This document shows, in pieces, positions 1-11,449 of a DNA stretch of 64,000 bases. Location: contig OW799234.1 of assembly GCA_941918925.1 (NCBI GenBank), positions 60,678,968 through 60,742,967 on the forward strand, in the 5' to 3' direction. The position numbers were made by a program, and so were the translations under genes. The DNA comes from Phyto melanocephala (taxonomy: Eukaryota > Arthropoda > Insecta > Diptera > Rhinophoridae). The notes below the pieces were generated by a model, which had not been told where the DNA came from, did not search any database, and worked only from the letters and a program-made list of their open reading frames with translations. Position 1 is the first letter of the stretch. Each line of letters begins with the position of its first letter.

Positions 1-1466
1 AGCACTTTTAAAGAGAATATTATTACGAAAATTCCATTTTGATGACAAAGTTTTCAAACTATAAATAGATCTTAGTGTGAATAATTTTATTTAAATTTAA
101 CAGATTTTCGTAACAATTTGGCCTGCTAAGATCTAAGCTCACATTTTGTGTCATAAGTATCTAAACAAAAAAACAAATTGTCAATTGAAATTTTGTTTTA
201 TTTACAAGAAAGGCGGGAAGAATACAAAATCATTGTGTATATTGGTTCAAGCCAAGACAGGTTTTTGTTGCTGATCATTAAAACAATCATACAATATTTT
301 ATTTATAAACCTGCTTTGTGTTTATTAATTGTTTTTATTTGTTGTTTAGATAAAACAAAAAAAACTGCTATTTGACGAAAAAATATATTAAAAATATATT
401 TTACTTACCTGAATAATGTACAAATAATAACAACAACAAAAACCATTAGCATTCAATATATCTGAGGCTTATAGGAATAACGGCTTAATTCAACATAAGT
501 TAAAATTAAGATAATCACACCATTGTCGTTCAGCAACTTAAAATTACCCTCAAGCAAAGTTTGTGTTATTTTGCAAAATTGTATTAAAAATATTATAATT
601 TAACTAAATATACGAAAACCGATATGTACCTTAATTAATTCAGTACGGAATGCATATAAAAATGTTTATTCTAAAGAAAATACATTTTTAAAAATTAAGT
701 CCTGAAAACGATTAAAACAGATATAATCAGTTTTTTCTTATTGCCACAAATATTAATAGATATCTCATTGACCTTGTACTTGGTGTTCGAAACTGTACGA
801 ATAATTAGGGGTTTTTTTATGTTGTTTATTCGTTGTTAACAAATTGACAGGTAAGTTATTAAGTGTAAAAATGTTTTTGTTGATTTAATTCAATATTCTC
901 AAATAAGTGGGAAAGCTTAAGGGTAATTATAGTAAAACATAATAAGAATAAGCTATAGAGAAAATTTCAAATAAAAAAATTTAATATATTGATGACGATA
1001 AAGAAAAATAAACAATTATTAGGTTGAAATTTCTAAATAAAAATTTTTTTGATAATCTTAGATCTTTATCAAAAAGTGTCTATGTATTAAACATATTAAA
1101 AAAAATAAAATTTTACTTGAACTACTATATGTATATCTTATCGATGGAATTGAATGCTTGCCATAGATATTTTTATCCAGCAAAAAAATGTTGCACTAGT
1201 TCAAAGTGGATAACATTTTTCATGACTGCTAAATCAATAGAGAAAAGGAAAATATTAATCATGCCTTCCAAAATCCAAAATACTTTGTCATAAATCTTGT
1301 GCTTCAAAATTTTATGCACACTTTTTTAACATATCAAAGATCGGAGAATGGCTGGACCAAGTTATCCAATTTTTTTAAATATTCGTAATAATCCAATTTA
1401 AGTATTTTATGGAAATTATTTTTAAGTCATTTTTCAATGCTTACATAATTTTTTGTACAAATACAA
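1..1466. other. AT-rich non-coding DNA, no gene seen
   Basis: Very A+T-rich sequence with no splice-framed or conserved-looking reading frame. Short open stretches here start at TTG and encode low-complexity Phe/Leu/Lys/Ile runs, so I do not call them genes. By position it probably lies in the first intron of the Kap3 gene on the minus strand, which is an inference. Confidence 0.5.
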
Positions 1467-2065
1467 ATTATGAATAGAGGAGTCGATTAAGCACTGACCG
1501 TCTGTCCGTCTGCCCGTGTGTTGGTTGAAATCAACTTTGAGAAGCAACTAATGTTCCCCAGATCTGTGTATGGTATCAATCTCTTGGAAATATTCAGGAA
1601 TGAATCGCTATTGAAATTCAGCACAATCGCCCTATAACTTTCTGAGATATGAGCAAAAAACCACGACCACCTCGTTTTTTTTTACAATTACAACAACAAC
1701 ATACATATATACTGGTTAAAGTAAACGTGGCATCGAGTCCCAGCTGAGCCAAAAAAAAATTTTTTATTTCATATATTATATATTTTTATTATTTTTTTTA
1801 ATTTTTTTAAAAATTTTTTTAAAATTTTTTTTTTTTAATTTTTTTTTTGTAATTTTTTTGTTTTTAATATATTTTTTGTATTTTTTTTTTTAGAAACATA
1901 CATACGTAAACTCAATTATAATTTTACAATGGTATGTTTTTTACGTGTATGTACGTATTTTATATGAGATGAATGGTGATACAAACAATTGTTATTGCAT
2001 GACTACACGTTGTGAAGGGTATATAAGATTCGGTACGGCCGAATATAGCACTTTTACTTGTTTTT
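1467..2065 (+). repeat. Dispersed hairpin-ended repeat, copy A (type 1, 5'-truncated)
   Basis: This copy begins inside the family at GAATAGAGGAGTCGATTAAG. It then runs through the CTGTCCGTCTG block, the TTGAAATCAACTT palindrome, a CCACGACCACCTCG block, a tRNA-like segment (GGCATCGAGTCCCAGCTGAG), about 150 bp of A/T runs, and the terminal block TGTGAAGGGTATATAAGATT, GGCCGAATATAGCACTTTTA, CTTGTT. The 5' hairpin seen in other copies is missing. At least fifteen full or partial copies occur in this window. Confidence 0.85.
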
Positions 2066-3783
2066 CTTAAAATTATCTATGAAGCTCAAGAATAGTTCGT
2101 ATGGAAATTTTTTTCTTAAAATTTGAAGTGGGCGTGGCACCAACATACGAAATCAAAAATTATTATCATATATCCAGAGTACTGTAATACTAAAATCTTC
2201 AAAATTAGTGTGTAGTTTTATAATAACTTGCATAGTTGAGCTTAAAATAAATTGAAAAAAAAACAGTAGGTGTGGCACCTTAAAAAAAATATATATTTTA
2301 TTAGAAAATTATAGTATACCAAAAACAAACTATAATATCAAAACGTTGTGTGCCTTACGTTTGTCTCATTTGTCTTGTACTAGCCAATATAAAACGGTAC
2401 GAGTGCAGCCGGGGAAGTGATATACCCCCAGGCAAAAAACTTATTTTATGACATATTTCAGAAACTATAGATATTTTTAATACTGAAATTAAACATTTTA
2501 ATAAAAACTTTACGATTCATTTAAATTATTGATTGGGCTCAAATGATAGGGCATGGTACTTCCCATACAAAGAACATAAATATATTTATTGGCATATCTA
2601 CAAAAGTATAATTACATACTTAAATGTTACAGGCTTAAAATTTTGTACAACTGGCTGAGATATCAGTTTACTTTTTCTGGCGCAAAATCGAAAGGATCAG
2701 AGCAGGGAACAGGCATCCCCTATATCAAAAAATACATTTGATGTCATTGTCAAAAACTGCAAACTCTTTTTAGTTAAATTTTATTACGAGCTACTTATGA
2801 TAACAATTTCCAAATGAGATACAAAATGTGATATTATCATACGAATCAAATACTATTTATGACAATTATTGCATACCTTAGAAATGGTGGTAGATAATAT
2901 TAAAATCTATCTCCTAATTAATACAATGCAACAACGTTTTTGAGGCCAGCAAAGCGGTCCGGGTTCTGCTATTTTCTAATAATATTTTTTTTTCAATTGG
3001 AAATTTTCTTTAAATCTAAAATATTGCCATAAAAATGTTTGTTATAAAAAAGAAATTTAACAAAAAATTTTTTAGTAAACTACAGTTCTTTTAATTCAGA
3101 AAATTCCTACAAAGAAAAAAATTCTTTTAAATCAATATAAAATAATATTTTTTAATTTCTATAGATGAAAAAAAAAATTAAGATTTTTGGTAAATCAATA
3201 TTTAACAAAATTTTTTCCAATTTTAAATTTAACGAGATTTTTTTAAGTTAAATATGTAAAGATTTTGTTGTCTATAATATAAAAGTTATACGAAACCTGT
3301 CGAAATTGTATTATCTATTTATTCATTAATAATTTATCGATAATTGAAGCAAAGCCGCATTTAACGTTGTAAAAGACAAATTTTGCAAAACCTGTTTTTT
3401 TGCAGATTACCGTTAAAATTACTCTCTTACATTTGTTCAAACACCAAAATATCAAAATTATGCATTTTATCACCGTCAAAACGCAATTACAATGAGTTGT
3501 AAGTTATAAGAAAAATGCTACGAACGGAATTGTCGAAAGTGATTGATAAGTGTAACAGAGGCACAAAAAGAAAAGTATTTGTCGAAAAATTGGAAAGACA
3601 ATAAAAATAAACGGTTTAGAAATAGTGAAATATCATACGTAACAAAAAAATTTTGGATATGAAACGTTTTTCCACTAAAAAAATAAAAACAGTTAATTTA
3701 TATGTTATTTGAAACTTGAATTTCTTGACTTTGTGCATTATTTATTTTATTTTTATTATTTTTGATAAACTAAAAAAAAATAA
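2066..3783. other. AT-rich DNA with decayed repeat fragments
   Basis: No gene is visible. Around 2125-2290 there are two GGGCGTGGCAC/GGTGTGGCACC motifs of the kind found in the degenerate minisatellites elsewhere in this window. Around 2945-2975 there is a short higher-GC patch (GAGGCCAGCAAAGCGGTCCG) that looks like the worn end of another element. The remainder is A/T-rich. Confidence 0.45.
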
Positions 3784-4382
3784 AACAAGTAAGAGTGCTA
3801 TATTCGGCCGTGCCGAATCTTATATACCATTCACAACGCGTAGTCATGGAATAAAAAAAAATTTAAAAAAAATAAAAAAAAAAATTTAAAAAAAAATAAT
3901 AATTAAAATATAAATAATATATTAAATAAAAAAATAATAAAAAAAAATATAAAAAAAATAAAAAATTTTTTTTTTGGCTCAGCTGGGATTCGATGCCACG
4001 TTTACTCTACCAATATACACGTTTGTATGTATGTATGTTGTTGTTGTAATGTTGTTTTTGTGAAAAAAAATCGAGGTGGTCGAGGGTTTTTGCTCATATC
4101 TCAGTTGTTTATGTACCGATGTTTCTGATTTTCAATACCGATCTACTCCCAAATATTTCTGATATTTTAATACCTCACCCGGGTCCAAGCGATTTCGGGG
4201 GCTTCAAAAAGTTGATTTCAACATACACACGGACAGACGGTCAGACGGATAGACTGACAGAGCTTAATCGACTCCCCTATTCATAAGCTTTCAGAAAATA
4301 TATACTTTATGGGGTCGGAAATGAAAATTGTAGACAAACCTATATATGTATGTATACCCTTTTTCACTGTGTGAAGGGTATC
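3784..4382 (-). repeat. Dispersed hairpin-ended repeat, copy B (type 1, full length)
   Basis: Read on the minus strand it starts with GATACCCTTCACACAGTGAA and AAAGGGTAT, a self-complementary 5' end. It ends with the inverted pair around TTCGGCACGGCCGAA followed by TATAGCACTCTTACTTGTTT. Between these lie the CGACCACCTCG block, the tRNA-like segment and a long A/T tract. It is a near-complete type 1 copy. Confidence 0.88.
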
Positions 4383-4888
4383 AAAAGAGATAATCAAACC
4401 TTTTAAATACGTTTTTTTGCTCTCCTGAAAAATTACTATTTTGTCATTTGCAACGTTATTCACGGCGATCCTTCAATTGTATAAACATTTTTTAATATTT
4501 TTTTAAACATTTTCTATAATTCGAAAGTTGTAAGTCTGTTTTGTAAACACTGGTCAAAAGTTCACTATAAATAAAGAAATTATCAAAAGGAATTTCATTA
4601 CTAAAGAATTAATTAAGATTCCCATTGAACTTTGAAGTTTTCGCCTAAATAGTAAAATTCGCACATTAAAGAAGCTCTTAATATCAAATCATAAAAAGCA
4701 TTATTAGTGTATACTTTTAGCCATCCGTAAACATAAAAATATATGTATGTATCGCATGTTAATGTACACAAAATTGAACTCAATAATGTTTGCAATACCT
4801 TTGTTCTTCCATTTGCATAATTTTTGTTGTTGTATTTTTTATGCAGTTATTGATTTTTGTTTTCAATGAAACAAAAAAACAAACAAAA
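4383..4888. other. AT-rich spacer, no gene seen
   Basis: Roughly 500 bp between two dispersed-repeat copies. I see no conserved reading frame, TIR or target duplication in it. Confidence 0.4.
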
Positions 4889-5640
4889 AACAAGTAACAG
4901 TGCTATATTCGGCCGTGCCGAATCTTATATACCCTTCACAACGTGTAGTCATGCAATAACAATTGTTTGTATCACCATTCATTCCATATAAAATACGTGC
5001 ATACGTACACGTTAGAATAAATGTGGCATCGAATCCCAGCTGAGCCAAAAAAATTTTATTTTATTTTATTTAATATATTATTTATATTTTATTATTTTTT
5101 TTTATATTTTTTTAAAATTTTTTTAAAAAATTTTTTTAGAAAAATTTTTAAAATATTTTTTAAAATTTTTTTTTAAATTTTTTTAAATTTTTTTTTTTTT
5201 AGTTTTTTTTATTATTTTTTTCTTATTTTAAATATTTTTTTTTTTTTTTAATTTTTTTTGTTTGGTATGTTTTTTACATGTATGTATGTATGTATGTTGT
5301 TGTTGTATTTGTGAAAAAAAACGAGGTGGTCGTGGTTTTTTGCTCATATCTCAGAAAGTTATGGGGCGATTGTGCTGAATTTCAATAGCGATTCATTCCT
5401 GGATATTTCCAAGAGATTGATACCATATACAGATCTGAGGAACATATAGTTGCTTCTAAAAGTTGATTTCAACCAACACACGGACAGACGGGCAGACGGA
5501 CAGGGCTTAATCGACTCCTCTATTCATAAGCTTTCAGAAAATATATACTTTATGGGGTCGGAAATGAAAATTGTAGAAATTACAAACGGAATGACAAAGC
5601 TATATATACCCTTGTGCACCACAGGTGAAGGGTATAAAAA
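4889..5640 (-). repeat. Dispersed hairpin-ended repeat, copy C (type 1 with inverted core)
   Basis: Same family as copy B, with both terminal hairpin blocks: GTGCTATATTCGGCCGTGCC at the left and CACCACAGGTGAAGGGTATA at the right. The tRNA-like segment (GGCATCGAATCCCAGCTGAG, about 5023-5045) and the adjoining A/T tract are in the opposite orientation relative to both ends when compared with copies B and O. This indicates an internal inversion. Confidence 0.85.
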
Positions 5641-6469
5641 TCAAGAGAAACCATTGCTGACAATAAAATAAAATATGTAGTTACAATTCAATTGTTTATT
5701 TTATTGTGCAGAAACAACAGAACACAAAAAAATGTACATTTTATTCAACACCCCCCGAAATCATAAAAATGAAAATCAAAACAACACTAACCAAACGAAA
5801 ACTAAATGTTTAAAAAATTTTGTATCGTTGTGAAAGGGTGGGCTGGTGAGAGGTATCACTGCTTGCCGTTACCATTTAAAAAATGTAAATACATAGTTAC
5901 ATGCAACATTATCTAGGCTGCAACATAAAAGTAATAAAATCATTTTCCACCTCTTTGTTTAGAGCACACAAAGTTTATAGAAACTTATTGGCGGTATTAA
6001 CAGTGTAAGAGTAAGTACAACTATATTTTAGTATAGTTAGTTGTTACATGTGGCTAAAATAGGTGGTAAATTGTTAACAAAATTAGGTATGTACTACTTA
6101 CATTCATGCATGTATATTTGTATGTTCTGGTGGGTGTGTATTGTGTTAAAAGCACACAAAACAAACAATTTAACTAAAAAAATGTTCGTCATCATGGTAA
6201 CGTAGCTGTTCAATGCTTCCAAAATACTATTATTAGCAAGAAACTTTAATAAACTAAATATTACAGAGTTTGGATTTAACATTTTTATTTATATAAACAA
6301 ACTAACAAAACTATTAAATAACAGGAAAAAAAACTAGGAAAACTTGAGTCATAAATTTATATTTTTAGAAATTTATTGATAAATGTACTACTTTTTAGGA
6401 AATTTCAATACGAGTATATTTAATTTGTACAAACATTTTAAAAAGAAATTTTTGATAGTTTTTAAACTA
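5641..6469. other. AT-rich spacer, no gene seen
   Basis: About 830 bp with no supported gene or element. A short G-rich patch near 5835-5860 (GGGTGGGCTGGTGAGAGG) stands out from the A/T background, but I cannot assign it. Confidence 0.4.
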
Positions 6470-6978
6470 AAGGGTCTGCCCTGCTATAAAAGTGTAGCTT
6501 CCTGTTGAAACTAAATGTTGCCAAAATCCTCCTTTTCAATTTTTGTGAATAAAAATTCGTTCAACATGGCCCGATAACGATCGCCATTGACTACGGCCAC
6601 TTTTTGCTCATTTTCGAAGAAAAATGGCCCAATTATGCATCTGGACCAAAATCCGCACCAAACAGTGACTCGTTTTGGGTGTATCGGCTTTTCAATGTCT
6701 GCGTGCGGGTTTTCTGTGCCCCAAATGCGACAATTTTGCTTGTAAACATACCCGCCAAGATCAAAATGAGCTTCATCTGAAAAGATGATTTTTTTTTGCC
6801 AAAATCGGCCAAAGTAATGTCGCAGTATTTCCCAGCGTTGTTCAAGCGTATACACAACCATATTCGTTCAGCGGAAGGATAAAAATAATTATCTGTCAAA
6901 TTAGACATGAGGTAAGTGTTACCATTCACGACATAATAAGCACTAGTTGAAAAAAAAAACGTTAGATGGCGGACCCTG
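6470..6978 (-). mobile_element. Internally deleted mariner/Tc1-family element
   Basis: A 509-bp element flanked by TA on both sides (6468-6469 and 6979-6980). Its ends form an inverted pair: AGGGTCTGCC at the left and GGCGGACCCT at the right. On the minus strand the transposase fragment begins with a short N-terminal segment (VVYTLEQRWEILRHYF) joined directly to the catalytic region (FSDEAHFDLGG...RIWGTENPH...KRVTVWCGF). The helix-turn-helix and linker that normally lie between these are missing. The first catalytic Asp (in FSDEAHF) is present. The frame stops at about 6511, before the second catalytic Asp, so the copy cannot encode an active transposase. It could still be mobilised in trans if its ends are intact. 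Confidence 0.88.
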
Positions 6979-7809
6979 TATTTATTTTCTTCCTCTTCTT
7001 GTTATAAAAATTAATGATCAGATTGTAACGAAACGTTAGTAAAGTCTTCTGAGGTTTTCTGCGATGGTTTTTAACTTCATAAAGTGGTAAGTGTCATGAC
7101 CATTTCTTATTTAAACTACTTATTAATAAAGGATTTGTATTTAACATTTCACACACTGTGAAATGAATATAGTTTAGTAGTTTGAAAAGTAGGCAGTTCC
7201 ACACGTAATAAAAAGTAACTTTTCTGTTTTAAACCTAGTATTATCGAACTTTGCAAACACATAGAGTACTAGTGACAATGAAATCTAATGGTTTGAAAAG
7301 TTGGCAATACCACGCCCATATAAAATAAATATTCTTTTACTTCTTTTAAACGTATTCATAAAGAATTTGCACTCGAATAGCGTTCCTAAGAAAATAAATT
7401 CTAATGATTAGAAAAATGGGTAGTGCCACGCCCATATATACTTTTTTTAGCTTATGCTAAACCGATTTTTTATAAAAACTTATAAATATACATTGTACTC
7501 ACGGAACAAAACAATTTTATAACTAAGTCACCCAAAAACCCAGATAATAAATATTTATGACGGTTAATAATCAAAGTTGCAAAAAGTCACATACATTTTT
7601 AAAAATATTTAGGTTTTGGTGAATGAAAATTTTTGTAATGAAAAATGTAACCATTGGAATTGTGCACAGTGCTCATGCCCCAAAGAAGATTTTAATAGTC
7701 TGAATCCCGATAAGCATGAGGACAACGTCAAGGGAAGTAAGTTATACGTAAATGCATATACGATAGAATGAGGAATATAAAAGACATTTTATAAACAATG
7801 TAATTAATA
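6979..7809. repeat. Decayed minisatellite, period about 120 bp
   Basis: From about 7165 to 7440 a motif recurs three times: TTCTAATGGTTTGAAAAGTT followed by GGCAATACCACGCCCATATA-like sequence, near 7170, 7288 and 7406. The copies are strongly diverged. The CCACGCCCATA core resembles the GGGCGTGG core of the arrays near 8.8 kb and 47.1-47.6 kb. No gene is visible in the rest. Confidence 0.55.
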
Positions 7810-8217
7810 AAGGGTTTTTTAATAAGAGCGCTACAAAAGTTTAAAAAAAAACAAAAACGTGTGAGAGCTTTCTTCAACTGAAGCCTCAGCGGTATCAATA
7901 TTCTCGACTCTACGGGCACTTCTTTCTCTCACTGGCACGGGAACATTTTGTACTGTGCCTTTGGATTCAAATTTTTCCACTAGACGTTTAATTGTTGATC
8001 TGGTAGGACGATTATGACGACCATAAATTGGACGTAGCGCTCTTAACGTTGAGGCCACTGACTCTGAATTTAGGTAGTAACTTTTAATAATTTCGACTCG
8101 TTGTTAGCTCGTATATCTTTCTATCATGAAATGGCAAATGTCAAGAGCGACAAAAATATGGCGTCGTTTGCTGTCCCTATCGGTATACTTTTGTAGCGTG
8201 CCTGTTGAAAAACCCTT
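7810..8217 (-). mobile_element. Short Tc1/mariner-type derivative with N-terminal HTH remnant
   Basis: A 408-bp element with TA duplicated at both ends (7808-7809, 8218-8219). Its imperfect inverted repeats are about 30 bp: AAGGGTTTTTTAATAAGAGC at the left, and the right end reads AAGGGTTTTTCAACAGGCAC on the opposite strand. Both share GCTACAAAAG further in. The minus strand carries a helix-turn-helix-like piece (LRPIYGRHNRPTRSTIKRLV then EKFESKGTVQNVPVP) like the N-terminal DNA-binding region of insect Tc1/mariner transposases. No DDE catalytic region remains. Confidence 0.82.
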
Positions 8218-8274
8218 TACAACACAAAAACATTTTTAGGGTCAGCATTATGGCCCGGGTTCGGCTAGTAAATA

Positions 8275-8680
8275 AATAAATTTTCAATTTTGAAAAAAGT
8301 TCGTTTTGTATACAATTTTTCAAAAATGTTCGTTTTATGGAAAATTTTTAATAAATTTTTGTTTTATAAAAAAATAACGATAAATTTTAATTTTTTAGAA
8401 AACTAATGATAAATTTTTGCTTCATAGAAACTTTACGTTAAATTTTTGTTTTATAGAAAATTTTTAATTTGTTTTCTTCATATAGAAAATTATTCACTAA
8501 GTTAGTTTTATAGAAACTTATTATTAATTTTTTTTATAGAAAATTTTTGATAGATTTTAATTCTATAGAAAAATTTTAATAAATTTTCATTGCATTAAAA
8601 TAAATTTACGTTTTATAGAAAATATACGATAAATGTATGTATTATTAAAATTTTTTATTAATTTTGATTTTATAAGTCCA
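8275..8680. repeat. Degenerate satellite of roughly 30-bp units, left part
   Basis: A worn tandem array in which TTTTATAGAAAATTTTTGAT recurs at roughly 25-40 bp spacing with drift. It continues after the inserted Helitron at 9410-9900, so the two halves were one array before the insertion. Confidence 0.7.
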
Positions 8681-9409
8681 CTAGAAAAGCCCGGCGCGCG
8701 TTGCTACGCCCCTTAATGAATAAAAATGCATTCTGAATTTAAATTGAATATCAAACTCAAAAAGCAAAAAATTATAACTTTTTTAATGGGCGTGGCTTTG
8801 CTCACTTCTCTAATCACGAAACTGTATAGTCATGACAGCTCAATATGTGTGCAAAGTTTTAGAAAAATCGGTAAAGATCAAGTAGCTGAAAATGATAATT
8901 TTTTTATGGGCGTGACACTGCCCACTTTTCTAATCACGAAATTGTAAAGTCATGACAGCTCAATATGTGTGCAGAGCTTCAGAGAAATCCGTCCAGTTCA
9001 AGTACCTCAAAATTATAATTTTTTTTATGGGCGTGGCCCTGCCCACTTTTCTAATCACAAAATTATAAAGTAATGACAGCTCATTATGTGTGCAAAGTTT
9101 CAAAAAAATTGGTCCAGTGCAAGTACCTCAAAATTAAAACCCCGCCTACTTTTTAAATCACGAAATTATATAGTCGTGAGAGCTCAATAGGTGTGTGCAA
9201 AGTTTCAGAAAAATCGGTCAAGAGCAAGTAGCTAAAACTGATAACTAATTTTTATGGGCGTGGCCCGCCCACTTTTTGCCACCCATAAACACTCCCTGGA
9301 ATGTGTACAACAACTTGTGAAAGTTTGAGTTCGATCGGTTTTACAGTTTCGGAGTCTATAGCTAACACACACACACACACACACTTTTTTTTACTTTTAT
9401 ATAAATAGA
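8681..9409 (-). mobile_element. Non-autonomous Helitron containing a minisatellite
   Basis: On the minus strand the element starts with TCTATTTATATAAAAGTAAA preceded by A. It ends with GCGCGCCGGGCTTTTCTAG followed by T: 5'-TC, 3'-CTAG, inserted between A and T with no target duplication. These are the standard Helitron rules. A GC-rich stem-forming stretch lies just inside the 3' end. No Rep/helicase coding is present. The interior is mostly a tandem array of about 120-bp units. Confidence 0.82.
8765..9260. repeat. Minisatellite of about 120-bp units inside the Helitron
   Basis: ATGGGCGTGG(C/A)...GCCCACTTTTCTAATCACGAAA...CATGACAGCTCAATATGTGT recurs with GGGCGTGG at about 8788, 8908 and 9029. 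A decayed unit follows near 9140 and a partial one near 9256, so the period is 120-121 bp. The open frame at 8726-8947 is a product of the repeat and is not a gene. Confidence 0.82.
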
Positions 9410-9900
9410 TTGCATAATTTTCGTCATATAGAAAATTATTGAATAATTTTCATTTTATAGAAAATTATTAATTAGTTTTTTTCCCATAAAATATTTTTAA
9501 TAAGTTTTCATTGTATAGAAAATTTTTGATAAAATAATGATGAATAAAATATTTTTCGTTTTACAGAAAATGTACAATAAACATTCGTTTTTTGATTAAT
9601 TTTTATTTTATAGAAGTTTTTTTTTAATTTTCGTTTAATAGAAAATTTTTAAGAAATTTTTGTTTCATAGAAAATTATTTAAAAATCTTCGTTTTATAGA
9701 AAATTTTTGAGAAATTTTTGTTTTATAAAAAAATTTTATTAAGTCTTCGTTAAAGAAAATTTTATTTTTATATAAAAATTTTCGAAAAGATTTTGTTTTA
9801 AAGAAAATTATAAATAAATCTTGTTTTGTAGCAACATTTTAAACAAAAATTTTTGAAAAATTTCGTCTTATAGAAAATTTGCATTTTATAAAAATTTATT
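9410..9900. repeat. Degenerate satellite of roughly 30-bp units, right part
   Basis: Continues the array left of the Helitron. TTTTATAGAAAATTTTTGAG-like units recur many times with small indels until about 9895. Confidence 0.7.
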
Positions 9901-10945
9901 TTATTTCAAAAATCTTTTCTCTATTGAGTTCATTCGTTTTCACTAATGAATAACACTCTGTTTGTTTCTTATTTTAATTAGTTCTAATAACATACATTGT
10001 AAGGCATAATTGAAAATCGTGTGAAAATGTTGTTAATTTAAAAAAAAAACGAATCATCAAACAAAAATGGTAAAATTGCTAACAGCAAAAGAAATTTAAA
10101 ACGAAACTACTCTGACAAAATAATTCAAATGTGTTAACTAATATGGATCAGTCACCTCAGCGATTAAAAGGAAACCAAGAAAAAGAAAAACAATAATTAT
10201 TTAATTGAACAAAACCAACTTGAAATCAAACTAAAACTTAAGCCACTAACTATTTACAAGTGTTGGTTGGCTGGAGAAAAAACTAGAGTTTGTGGTATAA
10301 TTTTTCTTCGTAAGTTGGCCATTGTAAAAATATATGTATGTATGTATGTATGTACAAGTACATATATTTATGAGTAACTTAAATAACGTATGTATGTATA
10401 TACATATGTATGTATAATATATTTATGGATGAATTTGACGTGTATTTCTTAATTAATTTCGGTACATTAATTATAAAGTTATGAGGCAGGCATATGGTTT
10501 GTTTTTCATTTAATTTTTTTATTTTTTCTTACATTTTTGCACAATATAAAATACTTGTATGTAATAGTCGCACAAGGTTTTCCAACTCAATTGTTTCTAC
10601 TTTTTGTGATTACGAAAAAAACACTCTATGGTCAGTCTAGATATATTATAATTGACGGATACTGCAAATCTTCAAATATTTCCGAAAAATCTTTTTGAAA
10701 TTGTGTAATAGGTTGTTATTATTTTGTACGGTATATAGTAATGAGGGGTCGTTACCAAAATTATTAATTTAAAATTACAGAATAATGCCTTATTGATAAC
10801 GACCTTAGTAAATAATTACTTGTTTTATTTTTGCTTGTAAAATGTAATTTTATATGTATAGGTATATACATATAGGTATATAGGTATATACATATATTGG
10901 AGTATTGCAACAGTATAAAAATATTCAACATTCAACACCGACATC
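9901..10945. other. AT-rich DNA with (TATG)n microsatellites
   Basis: No gene is visible. There are short TATG microsatellites at about 10330-10350 and 10385-10415, and a TATAGGTATATACATA repeat at about 10855-10900. Confidence 0.5.
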
Positions 10946-11225
10946 GCCTGCACCGACCCGCGTGAAGTATTAAAATATTGGAAATATGCGGGAGCAGATC
11001 GGTATTTAAAATCAGAAACAACTGAGATATGAGCAAAAAACCACGACCACCTCGTTTTTTCACAACAACAACATACAACACATACATAAATACATACAAA
11101 CTTGGTATACTGGTTAGAGTGAACTCGAATCCAAGCTGAGCCAAAAAAAAAATATTTTTTATTTTTTATTATATTTTTAGTGTTTTTTTTTTAATATTTT
11201 TTATATTCTTTTTTTATCATACCCA
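10946..11225 (+). repeat. Dispersed hairpin-ended repeat, copy D (fragment)
   Basis: Contains only the central part of a type 1 copy: a diverged GACATCGCCTGCACC block, GAGATATGAGCAAAAAACCA, CGACCACCTCG, the tRNA-like segment (GTATACTGGTTAGAGTGAAC, then TCGAATCCAAGCTGAGCC) and the start of the A/T tract. Both terminal hairpins are absent. Confidence 0.8.
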
Positions 11226-11449
11226 AATAAGTAGTTATTGAATTAAAAATAACTAGTTTATGTATATCGTCAATATTAGTTGCTTACCAGAGACCTGCAA
11301 CGAGCAGAGCCTTAAGCAAACACAATGAAATTTATATGAGTTCTGTATTGTATTGTTTCGTAAATATACTACAACTAATTTGCTCTCTTTTATTCAATGT
11401 TCAATGTTGTTACGAGCTTGTCGTAACACTTAAGTCGTGTAAGTTAAAT
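11226..11449. other. Spacer before the hAT element
   Basis: Short AT-rich stretch with no supported feature. It ends in AGTTAAAT (11442-11449), which is one copy of the target duplication of the next element. Confidence 0.5.

Noticed and set aside
4863..5048. Open frames beginning MAQLGF (also at 10932-11144)
   Set aside because: They are the reverse of the tRNA-like/repeat block and occur only because the repeat is shared. No conservation as protein is expected.
5450..5671. Open frames containing LLKVDFNQHT...GSEMKIVEITNGMTKLYIP (also at 21857-22105 and 32605-32886)
   Set aside because: Same frame in three copies of the dispersed repeat. It encodes the TTGAAATCAACTT/TATACTTTATGGGG block, lacks a consistent start or stop, and the copies drift without codon bias.
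8726..8947. Open frame of 73 codons
   Set aside because: It spans two units of the 120-bp minisatellite inside a Helitron. The repeated LIKLKK/MGVxLxTxLITKL pattern comes from the tandem DNA.
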